Below, piece after piece: positions 33,523 to 40,776 of a stretch of DNA of 64,000 bases (its first letter is position 1; every line of letters starts with the position of its first letter). Made by a program: the position numbers and the translations under genes. Below the pieces are notes generated by a model that had not been told where the DNA came from, did not search any database, and worked only from the letters and a program-made list of their open reading frames with translations. The stretch covers positions 1 through 64,000 of the forward strand of contig JANSYI010000008.1 in assembly GCA_024742475.1 (NCBI GenBank). The letters are read 5' to 3'. The DNA comes from a bacterium (GTDB lineage: Bacteria > Myxococcota_A > Polyangia > Nannocystales > Nannocystaceae).

Positions 33523-34157
33523 CGCTGCCGGCCTCGCTCGACCCCGATTCGCTCGCGTCGCTGCTGCACGAGCTTCAGCGCCCTTCGGAGGTCATCGTGC
33601 TTCGCGGTTCGCCGCCGGTGTTCTGCCACGGCCTCTCGCTGCGGGCGGCCGAGGGTGACTTCGCCGATCGGTTCGTCTCCTGCGTGCGAGCGCTTCGCTG
33701 CGGACCTCCGGTGATCGCCTTCGTCGAGGGCAGCGCGCGCGGAGCCGGGGTCGGACTGCTCGCCGCCTGCGACCGCGTCCTGGCCACCGCCTCTGCCGAC
33801 CTCGCGCTCACGGAGCTCTACTTCGGCCTCACCCCCGCGGCGATCTGGCCTCTGCTGCGCGAGCGGGTCGGGGCGGCGCGTCTGCGATGGGCCGCGATGA
33901 CGGGTCGGAACATCGGACCCGCCGAGGCCGTCGAGCTCGGCCTCGTCGACGAGGTCGTCGAGGGTCCCGAGGCGATCGAGCCTTGCGTCCGGTCGCTACG
34001 GCGAGCCTCCGCAGACGCCATCACCGTGCTCAAGCGCGCGACCGCCCCGCTGGGCGCCGTGTCGCTGGGCGCTGAGCGGACGCGCCTGCGGCTGCAAGAC
34101 CCCGAGGTACGCCGCCGCATCGCGCGTTTCCTCGAAGGAGACACGCCGTGGGGCTGA
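33513..34157 (+). CDS. ECH1-type enoyl-CoA hydratase-like dehydratase
   Basis: 214 residues from ATG 33513, inside the end of the HMGS-like gene. Crotonase fold: IVLRGSPPVFCHGLSL, oxyanion region FVEGSARGAGVGLLAACD and LALTELYFGLTPAAIWPLL. The last stretch resembles PksH/CurE-type proteins (FGLxPAxxxPFL). In beta-branching this enzyme dehydrates the HMG-like ACP intermediate. It is shorter than housekeeping crotonases, as PksH-like proteins are. It overlaps both neighbours (10 bases each), supporting a single translation unit. Confidence 0.85.
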   Translation: MDVTLPASLDPDSLASLLHELQRPSEVIVLRGSPPVFCHGLSLRAAEGDFADRFVSCVRALRCGPPVIAFVEGSARGAGVGLLAACDRVLATASADLALTELYFGLTPAAIWPLLRERVGAARLRWAAMTGRNIGPAEAVELGLVDEVVEGPEAIEPCVRSLRRASADAITVLKRATAPLGAVSLGAERTRLRLQDPEVRRRIARFLEGDTPWG

Positions 34158-34858
34158 TCGACATCGAAGACGACGACGGCGTCCGCGTGATCACGATGCT
34201 GGACGTCGAGCACGCCAACGCGCTCACGCCCGCGATGGCCCGGGCGCTCGAGACGGCCATGCAAGCCCCGCAGAGCGTCCGCGCCATCGTGCTCCGCGGT
34301 CGCGGCGAGTGCTTCAGCCGAGGCGCCAGTGAGGACGTCCTTCGAGGTCTTCACGCCGGCGACATCGCGCCGGCCGAGCTCACCTTGCCGCGGGCGCTGC
34401 TCGGCGCCGATGTCCCCGTGATCGCGGCCATGGAGGGGCACGCCATCGGTGGGGGCTTCGTACTCGGCCTCGCCGCCGACATGGTGCTGCTCGCCCGCGA
34501 GAGCCGCTACGGCGCGACGTTCATGGACCTGGGCTTCACCCCGGGCATGGGCGCGACGTGTCTGCTCGAACGCGCGATGTCCCCTGTTCAGGCCTACGAG
34601 ATGCTGCTGGGCGCCGAGCCGAAGCGCGGCGCGACGCTGTCGGGTCACGGATTCAACGCGGTGCTGCCGCGGGCCGAGGTCTGGCCCCGCGCCCTCGAGC
34701 TGGCAAGTCGCCTCGCCGACAAGCCTCGTCGCGCGCTCGTGCTGCTCAAGGACGCGCTCGCCGGGCCGTGGCGCGAGCGTTTCGAGGCCGCGCACGCCCA
34801 CGAAGCTCGCATGCACACCACCTGTTTCGCCGAAGGGACCGCACACCATGCTCGATGA
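34148..34858 (+). CDS. ECH2-type enoyl-CoA hydratase-like decarboxylase
   Basis: 236 residues from GTG 34148. Crotonase fold with MEGHAIGGGFVLGLAAD and, strikingly, GATFMDLGFTPGMGATCLLE, which is the PksI/CurF-ECH2 pattern (FTPGMGAT). In beta-branching this enzyme decarboxylates the glutaconyl-like intermediate and leaves a methyl branch on the alpha,beta-enoyl chain. Ordinary fatty-acid crotonases do not carry this stretch. It starts within ECH1 and its last bases overlap the first FabI-like reductase. Confidence 0.88.
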   Translation: MGLIDIEDDDGVRVITMLDVEHANALTPAMARALETAMQAPQSVRAIVLRGRGECFSRGASEDVLRGLHAGDIAPAELTLPRALLGADVPVIAAMEGHAIGGGFVLGLAADMVLLARESRYGATFMDLGFTPGMGATCLLERAMSPVQAYEMLLGAEPKRGATLSGHGFNAVLPRAEVWPRALELASRLADKPRRALVLLKDALAGPWRERFEAAHAHEARMHTTCFAEGTAHHAR

Positions 34859-35645
34859 AGTTCGGGGACGCAGGGTCCTGGTCACCGGCGGGACCGCGGG
34901 CATCGGCCTGCAGACGGGGCTGGCGTTCGGACGCGCCGGCGCCCACGTCACGCTCACCTGCCGCTGGGGCAGCGCCGACCCCTCGGAGATCGAGCGAGCC
35001 TTCGCCCAAGCCGACGCCCCGGCCCCGCGCATCCTCGAAGCCAACGCCGCCTCGCCCGAGGACGTGGGCGCGGTGCTGGATACCTTTGGCAGCGACGGCG
35101 TGGACTGCTTCGTCTCCAACGTCGCCTTTGCCCAACTGGTGCGGGGCTGGTCGGACCTGCAGCTTCGCGGCCTGCAGCAGAGCGTCGAGTACACCGCGTG
35201 GCCCCTGGTCAGCCACCTGCTCGCCATGCGCGAGAGGTTCGGTCGCTGGCCCAAGCACGTGGTCGCAATCTCCTCGTGCGGACCCGACGAGCTCCACCTC
35301 GACTACGACTTCGCCGCCGCCGCCAAGTCGGTGCTCGAGACGCTGGTCCGCTACCTCGCACACCGCCTCGAGCGCGAGGACTGCCGCGTCAACGCGGTCC
35401 GGGCCCGGTGGGTCCCCACCGCCTCGCTCGACGCTACGATCGGGGCCGAGTTCGCGCCCTTCGTCCGGCGCTACGGCGCGCGTGGAGCCCTGCAGACGCC
35501 CGAAGAGGTCGCCTCTGTCGTGCTCACGCTGTGCAGCGGATGGCTCGACGGCATGCGCGGCCAGGTCCTCACCGTCGACCACGGCACCCGTTTTCACGAC
35601 ACCTTGATGCGCTGGTACGCCGAGCGCGACCGGCTCCTGGAGTGA
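34848..35645 (+). CDS. FabI/FabL-type enoyl reductase (SDR), copy 1
   Basis: 265 residues from ATG 34848. N-terminal nucleotide site TGGTAGIGLQTG. The active site is not the usual YxxxK but Tyr153-x6-Lys160 (YDFAAAAK), the arrangement of FabI and FabL enoyl-ACP reductases. It ends with RGQVLTVDHGTRF. It probably reduces the (branched) enoyl-ACP. A sister protein with the same layout lies two genes on (35906); both share GGTAGIGLQT and WGSAD near residue 40. It overlaps ECH2 by 11 bases and the ACP gene follows after 3 bases. Confidence 0.82.
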   Translation: MLDEVRGRRVLVTGGTAGIGLQTGLAFGRAGAHVTLTCRWGSADPSEIERAFAQADAPAPRILEANAASPEDVGAVLDTFGSDGVDCFVSNVAFAQLVRGWSDLQLRGLQQSVEYTAWPLVSHLLAMRERFGRWPKHVVAISSCGPDELHLDYDFAAAAKSVLETLVRYLAHRLEREDCRVNAVRARWVPTASLDATIGAEFAPFVRRYGARGALQTPEEVASVVLTLCSGWLDGMRGQVLTVDHGTRFHDTLMRWYAERDRLLE

Positions 35646-35648
35646 CCC

Positions 35649-35909
35649 ATGACCCCCGACAAAGACACCATCCGCAGCACCGTCCTCAAGTACCTCGCCC
35701 GCTCGGTCGAGCTCGACCCGCAGACCGCCGACACATCCAAGTCGATGAAGGACCTGGGCGCCAACAGCATCGACATCGTCGAGGTCGTCTCCAGCAGCAT
35801 GCGTGAGCTTCGCATCAAGATCCCCCGCGAAGAGCTCTCGTCGCTGACCAACATCGACGGCCTCGTCGACCTGCTGCACGCGACCGCTGTCGCCAAGGCG
35901 CAGGGATGA
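35649..35909 (+). CDS. acyl carrier protein
   Basis: 86 residues, acidic, with four helices. The phosphopantetheine site is Ser40 in DLGANSIDIVEVV. The form GANSID is typical of the stand-alone donor or acceptor ACPs of HMG-synthase cassettes (AcpK-like), whereas fatty-acid ACPs have GADSLD. It is the only ACP seen in the operon, so it must carry the growing chain and possibly also the acetyl donor. It lies between the two FabI-like reductases; its stop overlaps the next start by 4 bases. Confidence 0.93.
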   Translation: MTPDKDTIRSTVLKYLARSVELDPQTADTSKSMKDLGANSIDIVEVVSSSMRELRIKIPREELSSLTNIDGLVDLLHATAVAKAQG

Positions 35910-36694
35910 CGTTCGAGGGCCAAACCGTGCTGGTGACCGGAGGCACCGCCGGCATCGGCCTTCAGACCGCGCTGTGCTTCGGCAGCCTGGGCGCGCAGAC
36001 GGTGCTGACCTACGCCTGGGGCAGCGCCGACGAAGACGCCGTGCGTGCCCAGTTCGCCGACGAAGGGGCCCCGGCGCCGCTGTTCGTGCACGCGGACGTG
36101 GGGCGAGCCGAAGACACCGAGGCCCTGATGGAGAGGCTGCGCGAGGTGTGCGATGGCGTGCATGCGTTCATCAGCAACGCCTCGGTGGCCACCACGCCGC
36201 GCTCGCTCGACGACTACGACATGCGCGCGCTGCTGCAGGGCATCGGGGCGAGCGCCTGGCCCGTGGTGGGATACACCAAGGCGCTGCGGTCGACCTTTGG
36301 CGCCTGGCCCCGCTACGTGGTCGCGATGTCCTCTGACGGTCCCGACCGCTTCAGCGTCGGCTACGACTTCGTCGCGTCGTCCAAAGCCGTGCTCGAGACG
36401 CTGGTCCGCTACCTGACCTGGCACCTCCGCGACGAGGAGGTCTGCATCAACGCGCTGCGCTCTCGCGGCGTCCGCACGGCCAGCTTCGAGGCCACGTTCG
36501 GGCGCGAGCTGGGCGCGGTGGTGCGAGCCCTGGACGCCGAGCACCGCTACGTGCCGGCGGTCGAGGTCGCCCGGGCCGCGGTGGCCCTGTGCAGCGGCTT
36601 GATGGACGCCGTCAACGGCCAGGTCCTCACCATCGATCGCGGCACGGCCTTCTCCGACAACCTTCAACGCATCTACGAGGCCCGAACATCATGA
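35906..36694 (+). CDS. FabI/FabL-type enoyl reductase (SDR), copy 2
   Basis: 262 residues, paralogous to the protein at 34848. Nucleotide site TGGTAGIGLQTA, then Tyr153-x6-Lys160 in YDFVASSK and the end VNGQVLTIDRGTAF. The identical placement of Tyr and Lys in both copies speaks for a real enoyl-reductase-type site. Two copies may serve two substrates, for instance the straight enoyl of each elongation round and the beta-methyl enoyl made by ECH2. Its stop overlaps the ATG of the oxoamine synthase (ATGA). Confidence 0.82.
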   Translation: MTFEGQTVLVTGGTAGIGLQTALCFGSLGAQTVLTYAWGSADEDAVRAQFADEGAPAPLFVHADVGRAEDTEALMERLREVCDGVHAFISNASVATTPRSLDDYDMRALLQGIGASAWPVVGYTKALRSTFGAWPRYVVAMSSDGPDRFSVGYDFVASSKAVLETLVRYLTWHLRDEEVCINALRSRGVRTASFEATFGRELGAVVRALDAEHRYVPAVEVARAAVALCSGLMDAVNGQVLTIDRGTAFSDNLQRIYEARTS

Positions 36695-37974
36695 GCCGAC
36701 CCGACTATCTCGAAGCCACCTACGACATGTTCCTCGGCAGCGTCGACGGCGAGCGAGAAGAGACCCATCGCTTCGCCGACTGGGTCGCCCAGGTCGAGGA
36801 CGCGGGCCTGTTCGCGTTCGAGGGCCGGCGTCAGGGCAAGCAGTCGCCCGAGGTGGAGCTGCAGCGCACCACCGGCGGGCGCCACCGCGTGCTCAACTTC
36901 TCCTCGTACAACTATCTCGGCTACGCCCACCACCCGCGCGTGATCGAGGCGGCCAAGGCCGCGCTCGATCGCCACGGCCTGGGCGCGGCCAGCTCCCCGG
37001 TCCACGGCGGCACGCTGGCCCTGCACGCCGACCTCGAGCAGGGCCTGCTCGACTTCTTCGCGCTGGACGATCGCGGCGTATCCCTCTTCTCGTCGGGCTA
37101 CGGCGTCAATACGGGCACGATCTCTGCGCTCATGCGGCGACACCACCACGTGGTCATGGACCGCTCGGTACACATGTCGATCCTCGAGGGCGCGCAGCTC
37201 AGCCGCGCCAAGCTCCACTACTTCACGCACAACGACGCCCTCGACCTCGAGCGCGTGCTCGGTGAGCTGGATGCCAACCCCTCGCGCGTGCTCGTCTGCA
37301 CCGAGGGCGTGTTCTCGGCCGACGGCGACTTCGGAGCACTGGCCGACGTGGTCGGCGTGGCCAAGAAACACGGCGCCTTGGTGCTGGTCGACGAGGCCCA
37401 CAGCTGCCTGGTCGCCGGGCAAACGGGCCGGGGCGTATGCGAGGCCGCCGGCGTGCTCGACGACGTCGACCTCTACGTGCTCACCTTCAGCAAGGCATTC
37501 GGCGGCGTGGGCGGAGCGTTGGTCGCCCGCTCGGAGGTGTCCCGCTACGTCAACTGGTACGCGCGCTGCCGCATGTTCTCGTGCGCGCTCGCTCCCGCGG
37601 TCACCGGAGGCGTGCTCGAAGCCCTGCGCCTGGCCCAGAGCAGCGACGGCACCGACCGACGCGCCCGCGTCCACCGCAACGCGCAGGTGCTTCGCGACCG
37701 ACTCGCGCCCCACGTCGACCTCGGGCCCACCCAGAGCTGGATCGTACCGGTCGTCTTCGGCGACGAGGAGACCACCTTGCCCCTGCTCGACCGGGTGCAG
37801 CGAGACGGCCTCGACGGCAGCGTGCTGCAGTTCCCCGCGGTCGGCATCGGCGAGTCACGCATGCGGCTGTTCGTGACGTCCCAACACACCGACGCGCAGC
37901 TCGAGCGCGCGGCGCAGATCATCGAAGCCGCGGCGCGCGACCTGGGTTTTGGGGCGGGCTCGCCGGACGCGTGA
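36691..37974 (+). CDS. PLP alpha-oxoamine synthase (KBL/AONS/SPT family)
   Basis: 427 residues, fold type I. Pyridoxal phosphate Lys268 in TFSKAFGGVGG, Asp234 and His237 in VDEAHSC, and the substrate region NFSSYNYLGYAHHP near the start. An N-terminal extension of about 60 residues precedes the core. Family members join an amino acid to an acyl-CoA or acyl-ACP with loss of CO2, giving an alpha-amino ketone (biotin, sphingoid base and prodiginine pathways). As the last gene of the acyl operon it is the likely chain-releasing enzyme. Which amino acid it uses cannot be told. Its end overlaps the convergent gene by 56 bases. Confidence 0.9.
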   Translation: MSRPDYLEATYDMFLGSVDGEREETHRFADWVAQVEDAGLFAFEGRRQGKQSPEVELQRTTGGRHRVLNFSSYNYLGYAHHPRVIEAAKAALDRHGLGAASSPVHGGTLALHADLEQGLLDFFALDDRGVSLFSSGYGVNTGTISALMRRHHHVVMDRSVHMSILEGAQLSRAKLHYFTHNDALDLERVLGELDANPSRVLVCTEGVFSADGDFGALADVVGVAKKHGALVLVDEAHSCLVAGQTGRGVCEAAGVLDDVDLYVLTFSKAFGGVGGALVARSEVSRYVNWYARCRMFSCALAPAVTGGVLEALRLAQSSDGTDRRARVHRNAQVLRDRLAPHVDLGPTQSWIVPVVFGDEETTLPLLDRVQRDGLDGSVLQFPAVGIGESRMRLFVTSQHTDAQLERAAQIIEAAARDLGFGAGSPDA

Positions 37975-38806
37975 GCACCTGCGCCAGCGCATCGATCGCA
38001 CGACGCAGCCTGTGCCGGTAGGTGCCCCACGGCAAGTTCAGCGCCGCGGCGGCGGCCCGCTGTTTCGCCGCGCCTTGCAGATACGTTGCGCGAAGCACCG
38101 CGGCCAAGTCGGCGTGCGAGGGGCACTGCTCGAGCGCGTCGATCCCCGCGACGAGCCACGCTCGAACTGCGGCGACGCGGTCGGGTTCATCGAAGCGCCG
38201 CGCCAACGGGCTGCCGACGAGTCGATGCGCGGCATGGAAACACGACAGGGCCTGCCGAAGCTCGCCAACGTCGATCGCCCGGAGGGCCTTGGGCTCGAGT
38301 TCCACCTCCGCCACGTCGACGAGCGTGGAGTAGGGCGCGAGCACGTCCGACAGCGGCCTGCGGCTCGTGATGATCACGGTGAGGTTGGCCCCGGCACCCG
38401 CCAAGAGCTCGGCGAAGAACCAGGCAGCCATCCGTTGAAGCTGCTCGAACTCATCGATCACGAGCACCTCCCGGATCGTCCCCCACCCCAACGTCGCAAA
38501 GCCGCCGGGCAGGCCCAGGCTACGCAGTCCCTCTCGGGCGGCGTCGACGGTCGGCGTGAGATACGAGGCGGGCACGAAGGTGCTCGCGCGCTGCTCGACC
38601 ACAGCGGTCAGGTGCGCGAGCACCGACAGCGTGGTCTTGCCAACCCCTGCGTCCCCGCGAAGCACCAACACCAGCGGCCGGGATCCATCGGCCCGCACCG
38701 CCGCCTCCACCATCACACGCGCCTCCTCCATCTCGGCAAGCGCCGCGCGAGCCGATGCGAGGGCGACGACGGCCATGCTCGCGCCGGGTTCGCCTGCGGG
38801 CTGCAT
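37919..38806 (-). CDS. P-loop NTPase with C-terminal HTH, putative regulator
   Basis: 295 residues from ATG 38806 (a GTG at 38851 would add 15). Walker A is GDAGVGKTT (residues 51-59), Walker B is VLVIDEFEQ, and a sensor-like IITSRRP follows. The last 60 residues resemble a sigma-region-4-like helix-turn-helix (KQRAAAAALNLPWGTYRHRL). This layout suggests a STAND-like or AAA-type transcription regulator. It converges on the acyl operon and overlaps its last gene, so it could control that operon, though this is inference. GGAG lies a few bases before ATG 38806. Upstream lies copy B of the 88-base element. Confidence 0.72.
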   Translation of the reverse strand: MQPAGEPGASMAVVALASARAALAEMEEARVMVEAAVRADGSRPLVLVLRGDAGVGKTTLSVLAHLTAVVEQRASTFVPASYLTPTVDAAREGLRSLGLPGGFATLGWGTIREVLVIDEFEQLQRMAAWFFAELLAGAGANLTVIITSRRPLSDVLAPYSTLVDVAEVELEPKALRAIDVGELRQALSCFHAAHRLVGSPLARRFDEPDRVAAVRAWLVAGIDALEQCPSHADLAAVLRATYLQGAAKQRAAAAALNLPWGTYRHRLRRAIDALAQVLTRPASPPQNPGRAPRLR

Positions 38807-38869
38807 CCTGACTCCGGGCACATCCACGCAACGCACGAGCCGGCCGGACACCTCGCGTCACCACAGCGG

Positions 38870-38957
38870 GTGACAGCCCAGGAACTTCCCAAAGAGGCGC
38901 GTTCGCGCCCTCTCGACGCGGTCACTCGGCTTCAACGTGCCAGCGTGGGAAGTTCCG
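38870..38957. repeat. 88-base dispersed intergenic element, copy B
   Basis: This copy aligns without gaps to 14709-14796. Blocks GTGAC, AACTTCCC, GGTCA, TCAACGTGC and GGGAAGTTCCG sit at the same offsets. Here the closing stem is longer: GGAACTTCCCA and TGGGAAGTTCC pair over 11 bases. The inner part (positions 25-43) forms a GAGG..CGCG hairpin of different sequence from copy A but at the same place, which hints at compensating change. It lies between the divergent genes at 38806 and 39064. Confidence 0.6.
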
Positions 38958-39063
38958 GGTGTCGCGGAGCGCGCGACCCCCGAGAGAAAAAAATGCACCT
39001 GAGTGACATTTTATCGTCCAGGCCCGGCGACGCGTGAGACCGGGCTTCGTCTTCATCAGCATC

Positions 39064-39348
39064 ATGAAGACGTTTGCAAAACTCGTCGGTGGCTTCTTCG
39101 CCCTTCTGTTCCTCGCCGCAGGGGTCTTCTACGTCGGCTGGCTCATCCCGCCCGACGCCGAAGACGTGTGCGATCACGTCGAGGAGCTCTCGAAGCAAGC
39201 CGGTGTCGAAGCCAAACCCCGCAACGAGTGCCTCGTTCGCTACGGGACGCCGCCGGAGTACGGAAAGATGCCGTGGGTCAAGTGGCTCAAATGCGTCGAG
39301 GATGCGCCCTCGCTCGAGGGCGTCCGAGAGTGCCGCGACACCGTCTGA
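39064..39348 (+). CDS. small membrane-anchored or exported hypothetical protein
   Basis: 94 residues from ATG 39064. The first 30 residues are MKTFAKLVGG followed by FFALLFLAAGVFYVGWLIPP, a signal anchor or uncleaved signal. The rest is a small domain with four Cys (VCDHVEEL, RNECLVRYG, WLKCVEDA, VRECRD), evenly placed as if forming two disulfides, so it is likely periplasmic. Not recognised. An AT-rich stretch around 38985-39010 upstream may hold its promoter. Confidence 0.62.
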   Translation: MKTFAKLVGGFFALLFLAAGVFYVGWLIPPDAEDVCDHVEELSKQAGVEAKPRNECLVRYGTPPEYGKMPWVKWLKCVEDAPSLEGVRECRDTV

Positions 39349-39402
39349 CCCTGTTCGAACCGGAACGCCGCACACGCCGGCTACGTCGTATACTCGGACG
39401 CG

Positions 39403-40776
39403 GTGTGGAGGGGACCGAGCCTCGTGCTGGTCGCGCTGGGTGGCATCGTCCCGTTGGGCTGCTCTCCCGCGAGGTTTTCTTGCGTCGACGATGCGCAGTG
39501 CGAGGGCGTCGGCGCGAACCCGCGCTGTGAACCCACCGGTTCGTGCAGCCGGGAAGACGACAGCTGCCCGTCGGGTCGGCGATACGGCGAGCGATCGCCG
39601 CAAGCGTTTGCCGGGCAGTGCGTCGAGCCCGAATCCGCGTCCACCGGTGTGGCCGATTCTACGGCGTCGACCCTGGGCGGAGGAGTGACGTCGAGCTCCT
39701 CCGAAACTTCGGAGTCGGGCTCCACGGCGACCTCCGCAGCGGAGTCAGGCACGACGAAGGACCCCACGACCGGGGATCCGCTGGACCCGTGTCCGGGCTG
39801 GTGGGACTGCGCCTGGGAGTCCAGGGTTCGGGTGACGGTCCAATCTCCGGTAGACGAAGAGCTCGAAGACGTCCCCGTTCCCGTTCCCCTCGATGCCCTT
39901 CGCCAAGCCGGTCCCGACCTACGCTTCGTCGACGCGAGGGGCGAGGTGCTGCCGCACGAGGTCGACGAGTCGACGGCCTGGGTGCGCGTTCCGTCGCTGC
40001 CCGCAGGTGCCGAGCTTCGGATCGATGCCTACTACGGCAACCCATCGGCGGGACCGCAGGACCTGGGCGAAGCCGTTTGGGCCGACCCCTTCGCGCTGGT
40101 GCTGCACGGCGCGGAGATCGACGATGCCGCGGGCAACCACACCCCGATGACGACGATCGGCGTCGCGGCGGTGCCGGGCGTCTTCGGCAACGCCATGCGA
40201 TTCGACGGTGTCGACGATGCCGTCGTCTTCTCGCCCGCGGCGGCGACCACCGACCTGCGTCTCGACGGCATGACGCTCACCGCGTGGCTGCGGCTGGATC
40301 CGACGCAGTCCGCAGACTTTCCCAGGATCCTCGACCACGTCGACGCCGCCAGCGCGAGCTCGGGCTGGACGATCGCGCTCACCGAGCCCGCGCCTGGCGA
40401 AGGCTGGCGTCTCCGGGTCGACTTGGGCCTCGAGCCGATGGAAGCCCGGGTCACCTTTGCGGAGCCCGTGCCAGCGTCGTGGTTCTTCCTCGCGGTCACG
40501 ATTTCCGCGCAGGATGAGGTTGGTGCGCGGTTCGACGACGTCGTCTTCGATCCCCTCACCCCGACCGACAAAGGAACCGCGCTATCCGACGCCGAGAACG
40601 CACTCGCGGTGGGGCGCTCGTCCCACGACCCGGAGCGCTGGCTCTCGGGGGACCTCGACGAGCTACGCGTCAGCCGTGGTGTACGATCGCAGGCGTGGCT
40701 CGACGTCCAGTTCGCCTTCGGCAGCGGCGACCTGGTGTCGCTGTCCGCCCCCGAGCTGCGGCCCGAGAAGCCCTGA
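39403..40776 (+). CDS. DUF2341-LamG lipoprotein, copy 1
   Basis: 457 residues from GTG 39403. Lipobox PLGC after the hydrophobic LVLVALGGIV. A Cys-rich head follows (FSCVDDAQCEG ... CSREDDSCPSGRR), then a Ser/Thr linker to about residue 125. Next is a DUF2341 domain (WWDCAWESRVRVTVQSP ... LRIDAYYGNPSA) and a C-terminal LamG-like jelly roll (GNAMRFDGVDDAVVFS ... LDELRVSRGVRS). The domain pair is known from secreted proteins thought to bind polymers. It is followed by a paralogue whose ATG overlaps its TGA. Confidence 0.85.
   Translation: MWRGPSLVLVALGGIVPLGCSPARFSCVDDAQCEGVGANPRCEPTGSCSREDDSCPSGRRYGERSPQAFAGQCVEPESASTGVADSTASTLGGGVTSSSSETSESGSTATSAAESGTTKDPTTGDPLDPCPGWWDCAWESRVRVTVQSPVDEELEDVPVPVPLDALRQAGPDLRFVDARGEVLPHEVDESTAWVRVPSLPAGAELRIDAYYGNPSAGPQDLGEAVWADPFALVLHGAEIDDAAGNHTPMTTIGVAAVPGVFGNAMRFDGVDDAVVFSPAAATTDLRLDGMTLTAWLRLDPTQSADFPRILDHVDAASASSGWTIALTEPAPGEGWRLRVDLGLEPMEARVTFAEPVPASWFFLAVTISAQDEVGARFDDVVFDPLTPTDKGTALSDAENALAVGRSSHDPERWLSGDLDELRVSRGVRSQAWLDVQFAFGSGDLVSLSAPELRPEKP

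Noticed and set aside
28915..37974. Reading the HMGS-like gene as part of a mevalonate pathway and the operon as fatty-acid synthesis only
   Set aside because: No HMG-CoA reductase or other mevalonate gene is present, and the ECH1/ECH2 pair plus GANSID-type ACP are specific to beta-branching.
38992..39036. Tiny frame starting in the A-rich stretch (MHLSDILSSRPGDA)
   Set aside because: Fourteen codons, no ribosome site apart from the A-run; more likely part of the promoter or leader of the gene at 39064.
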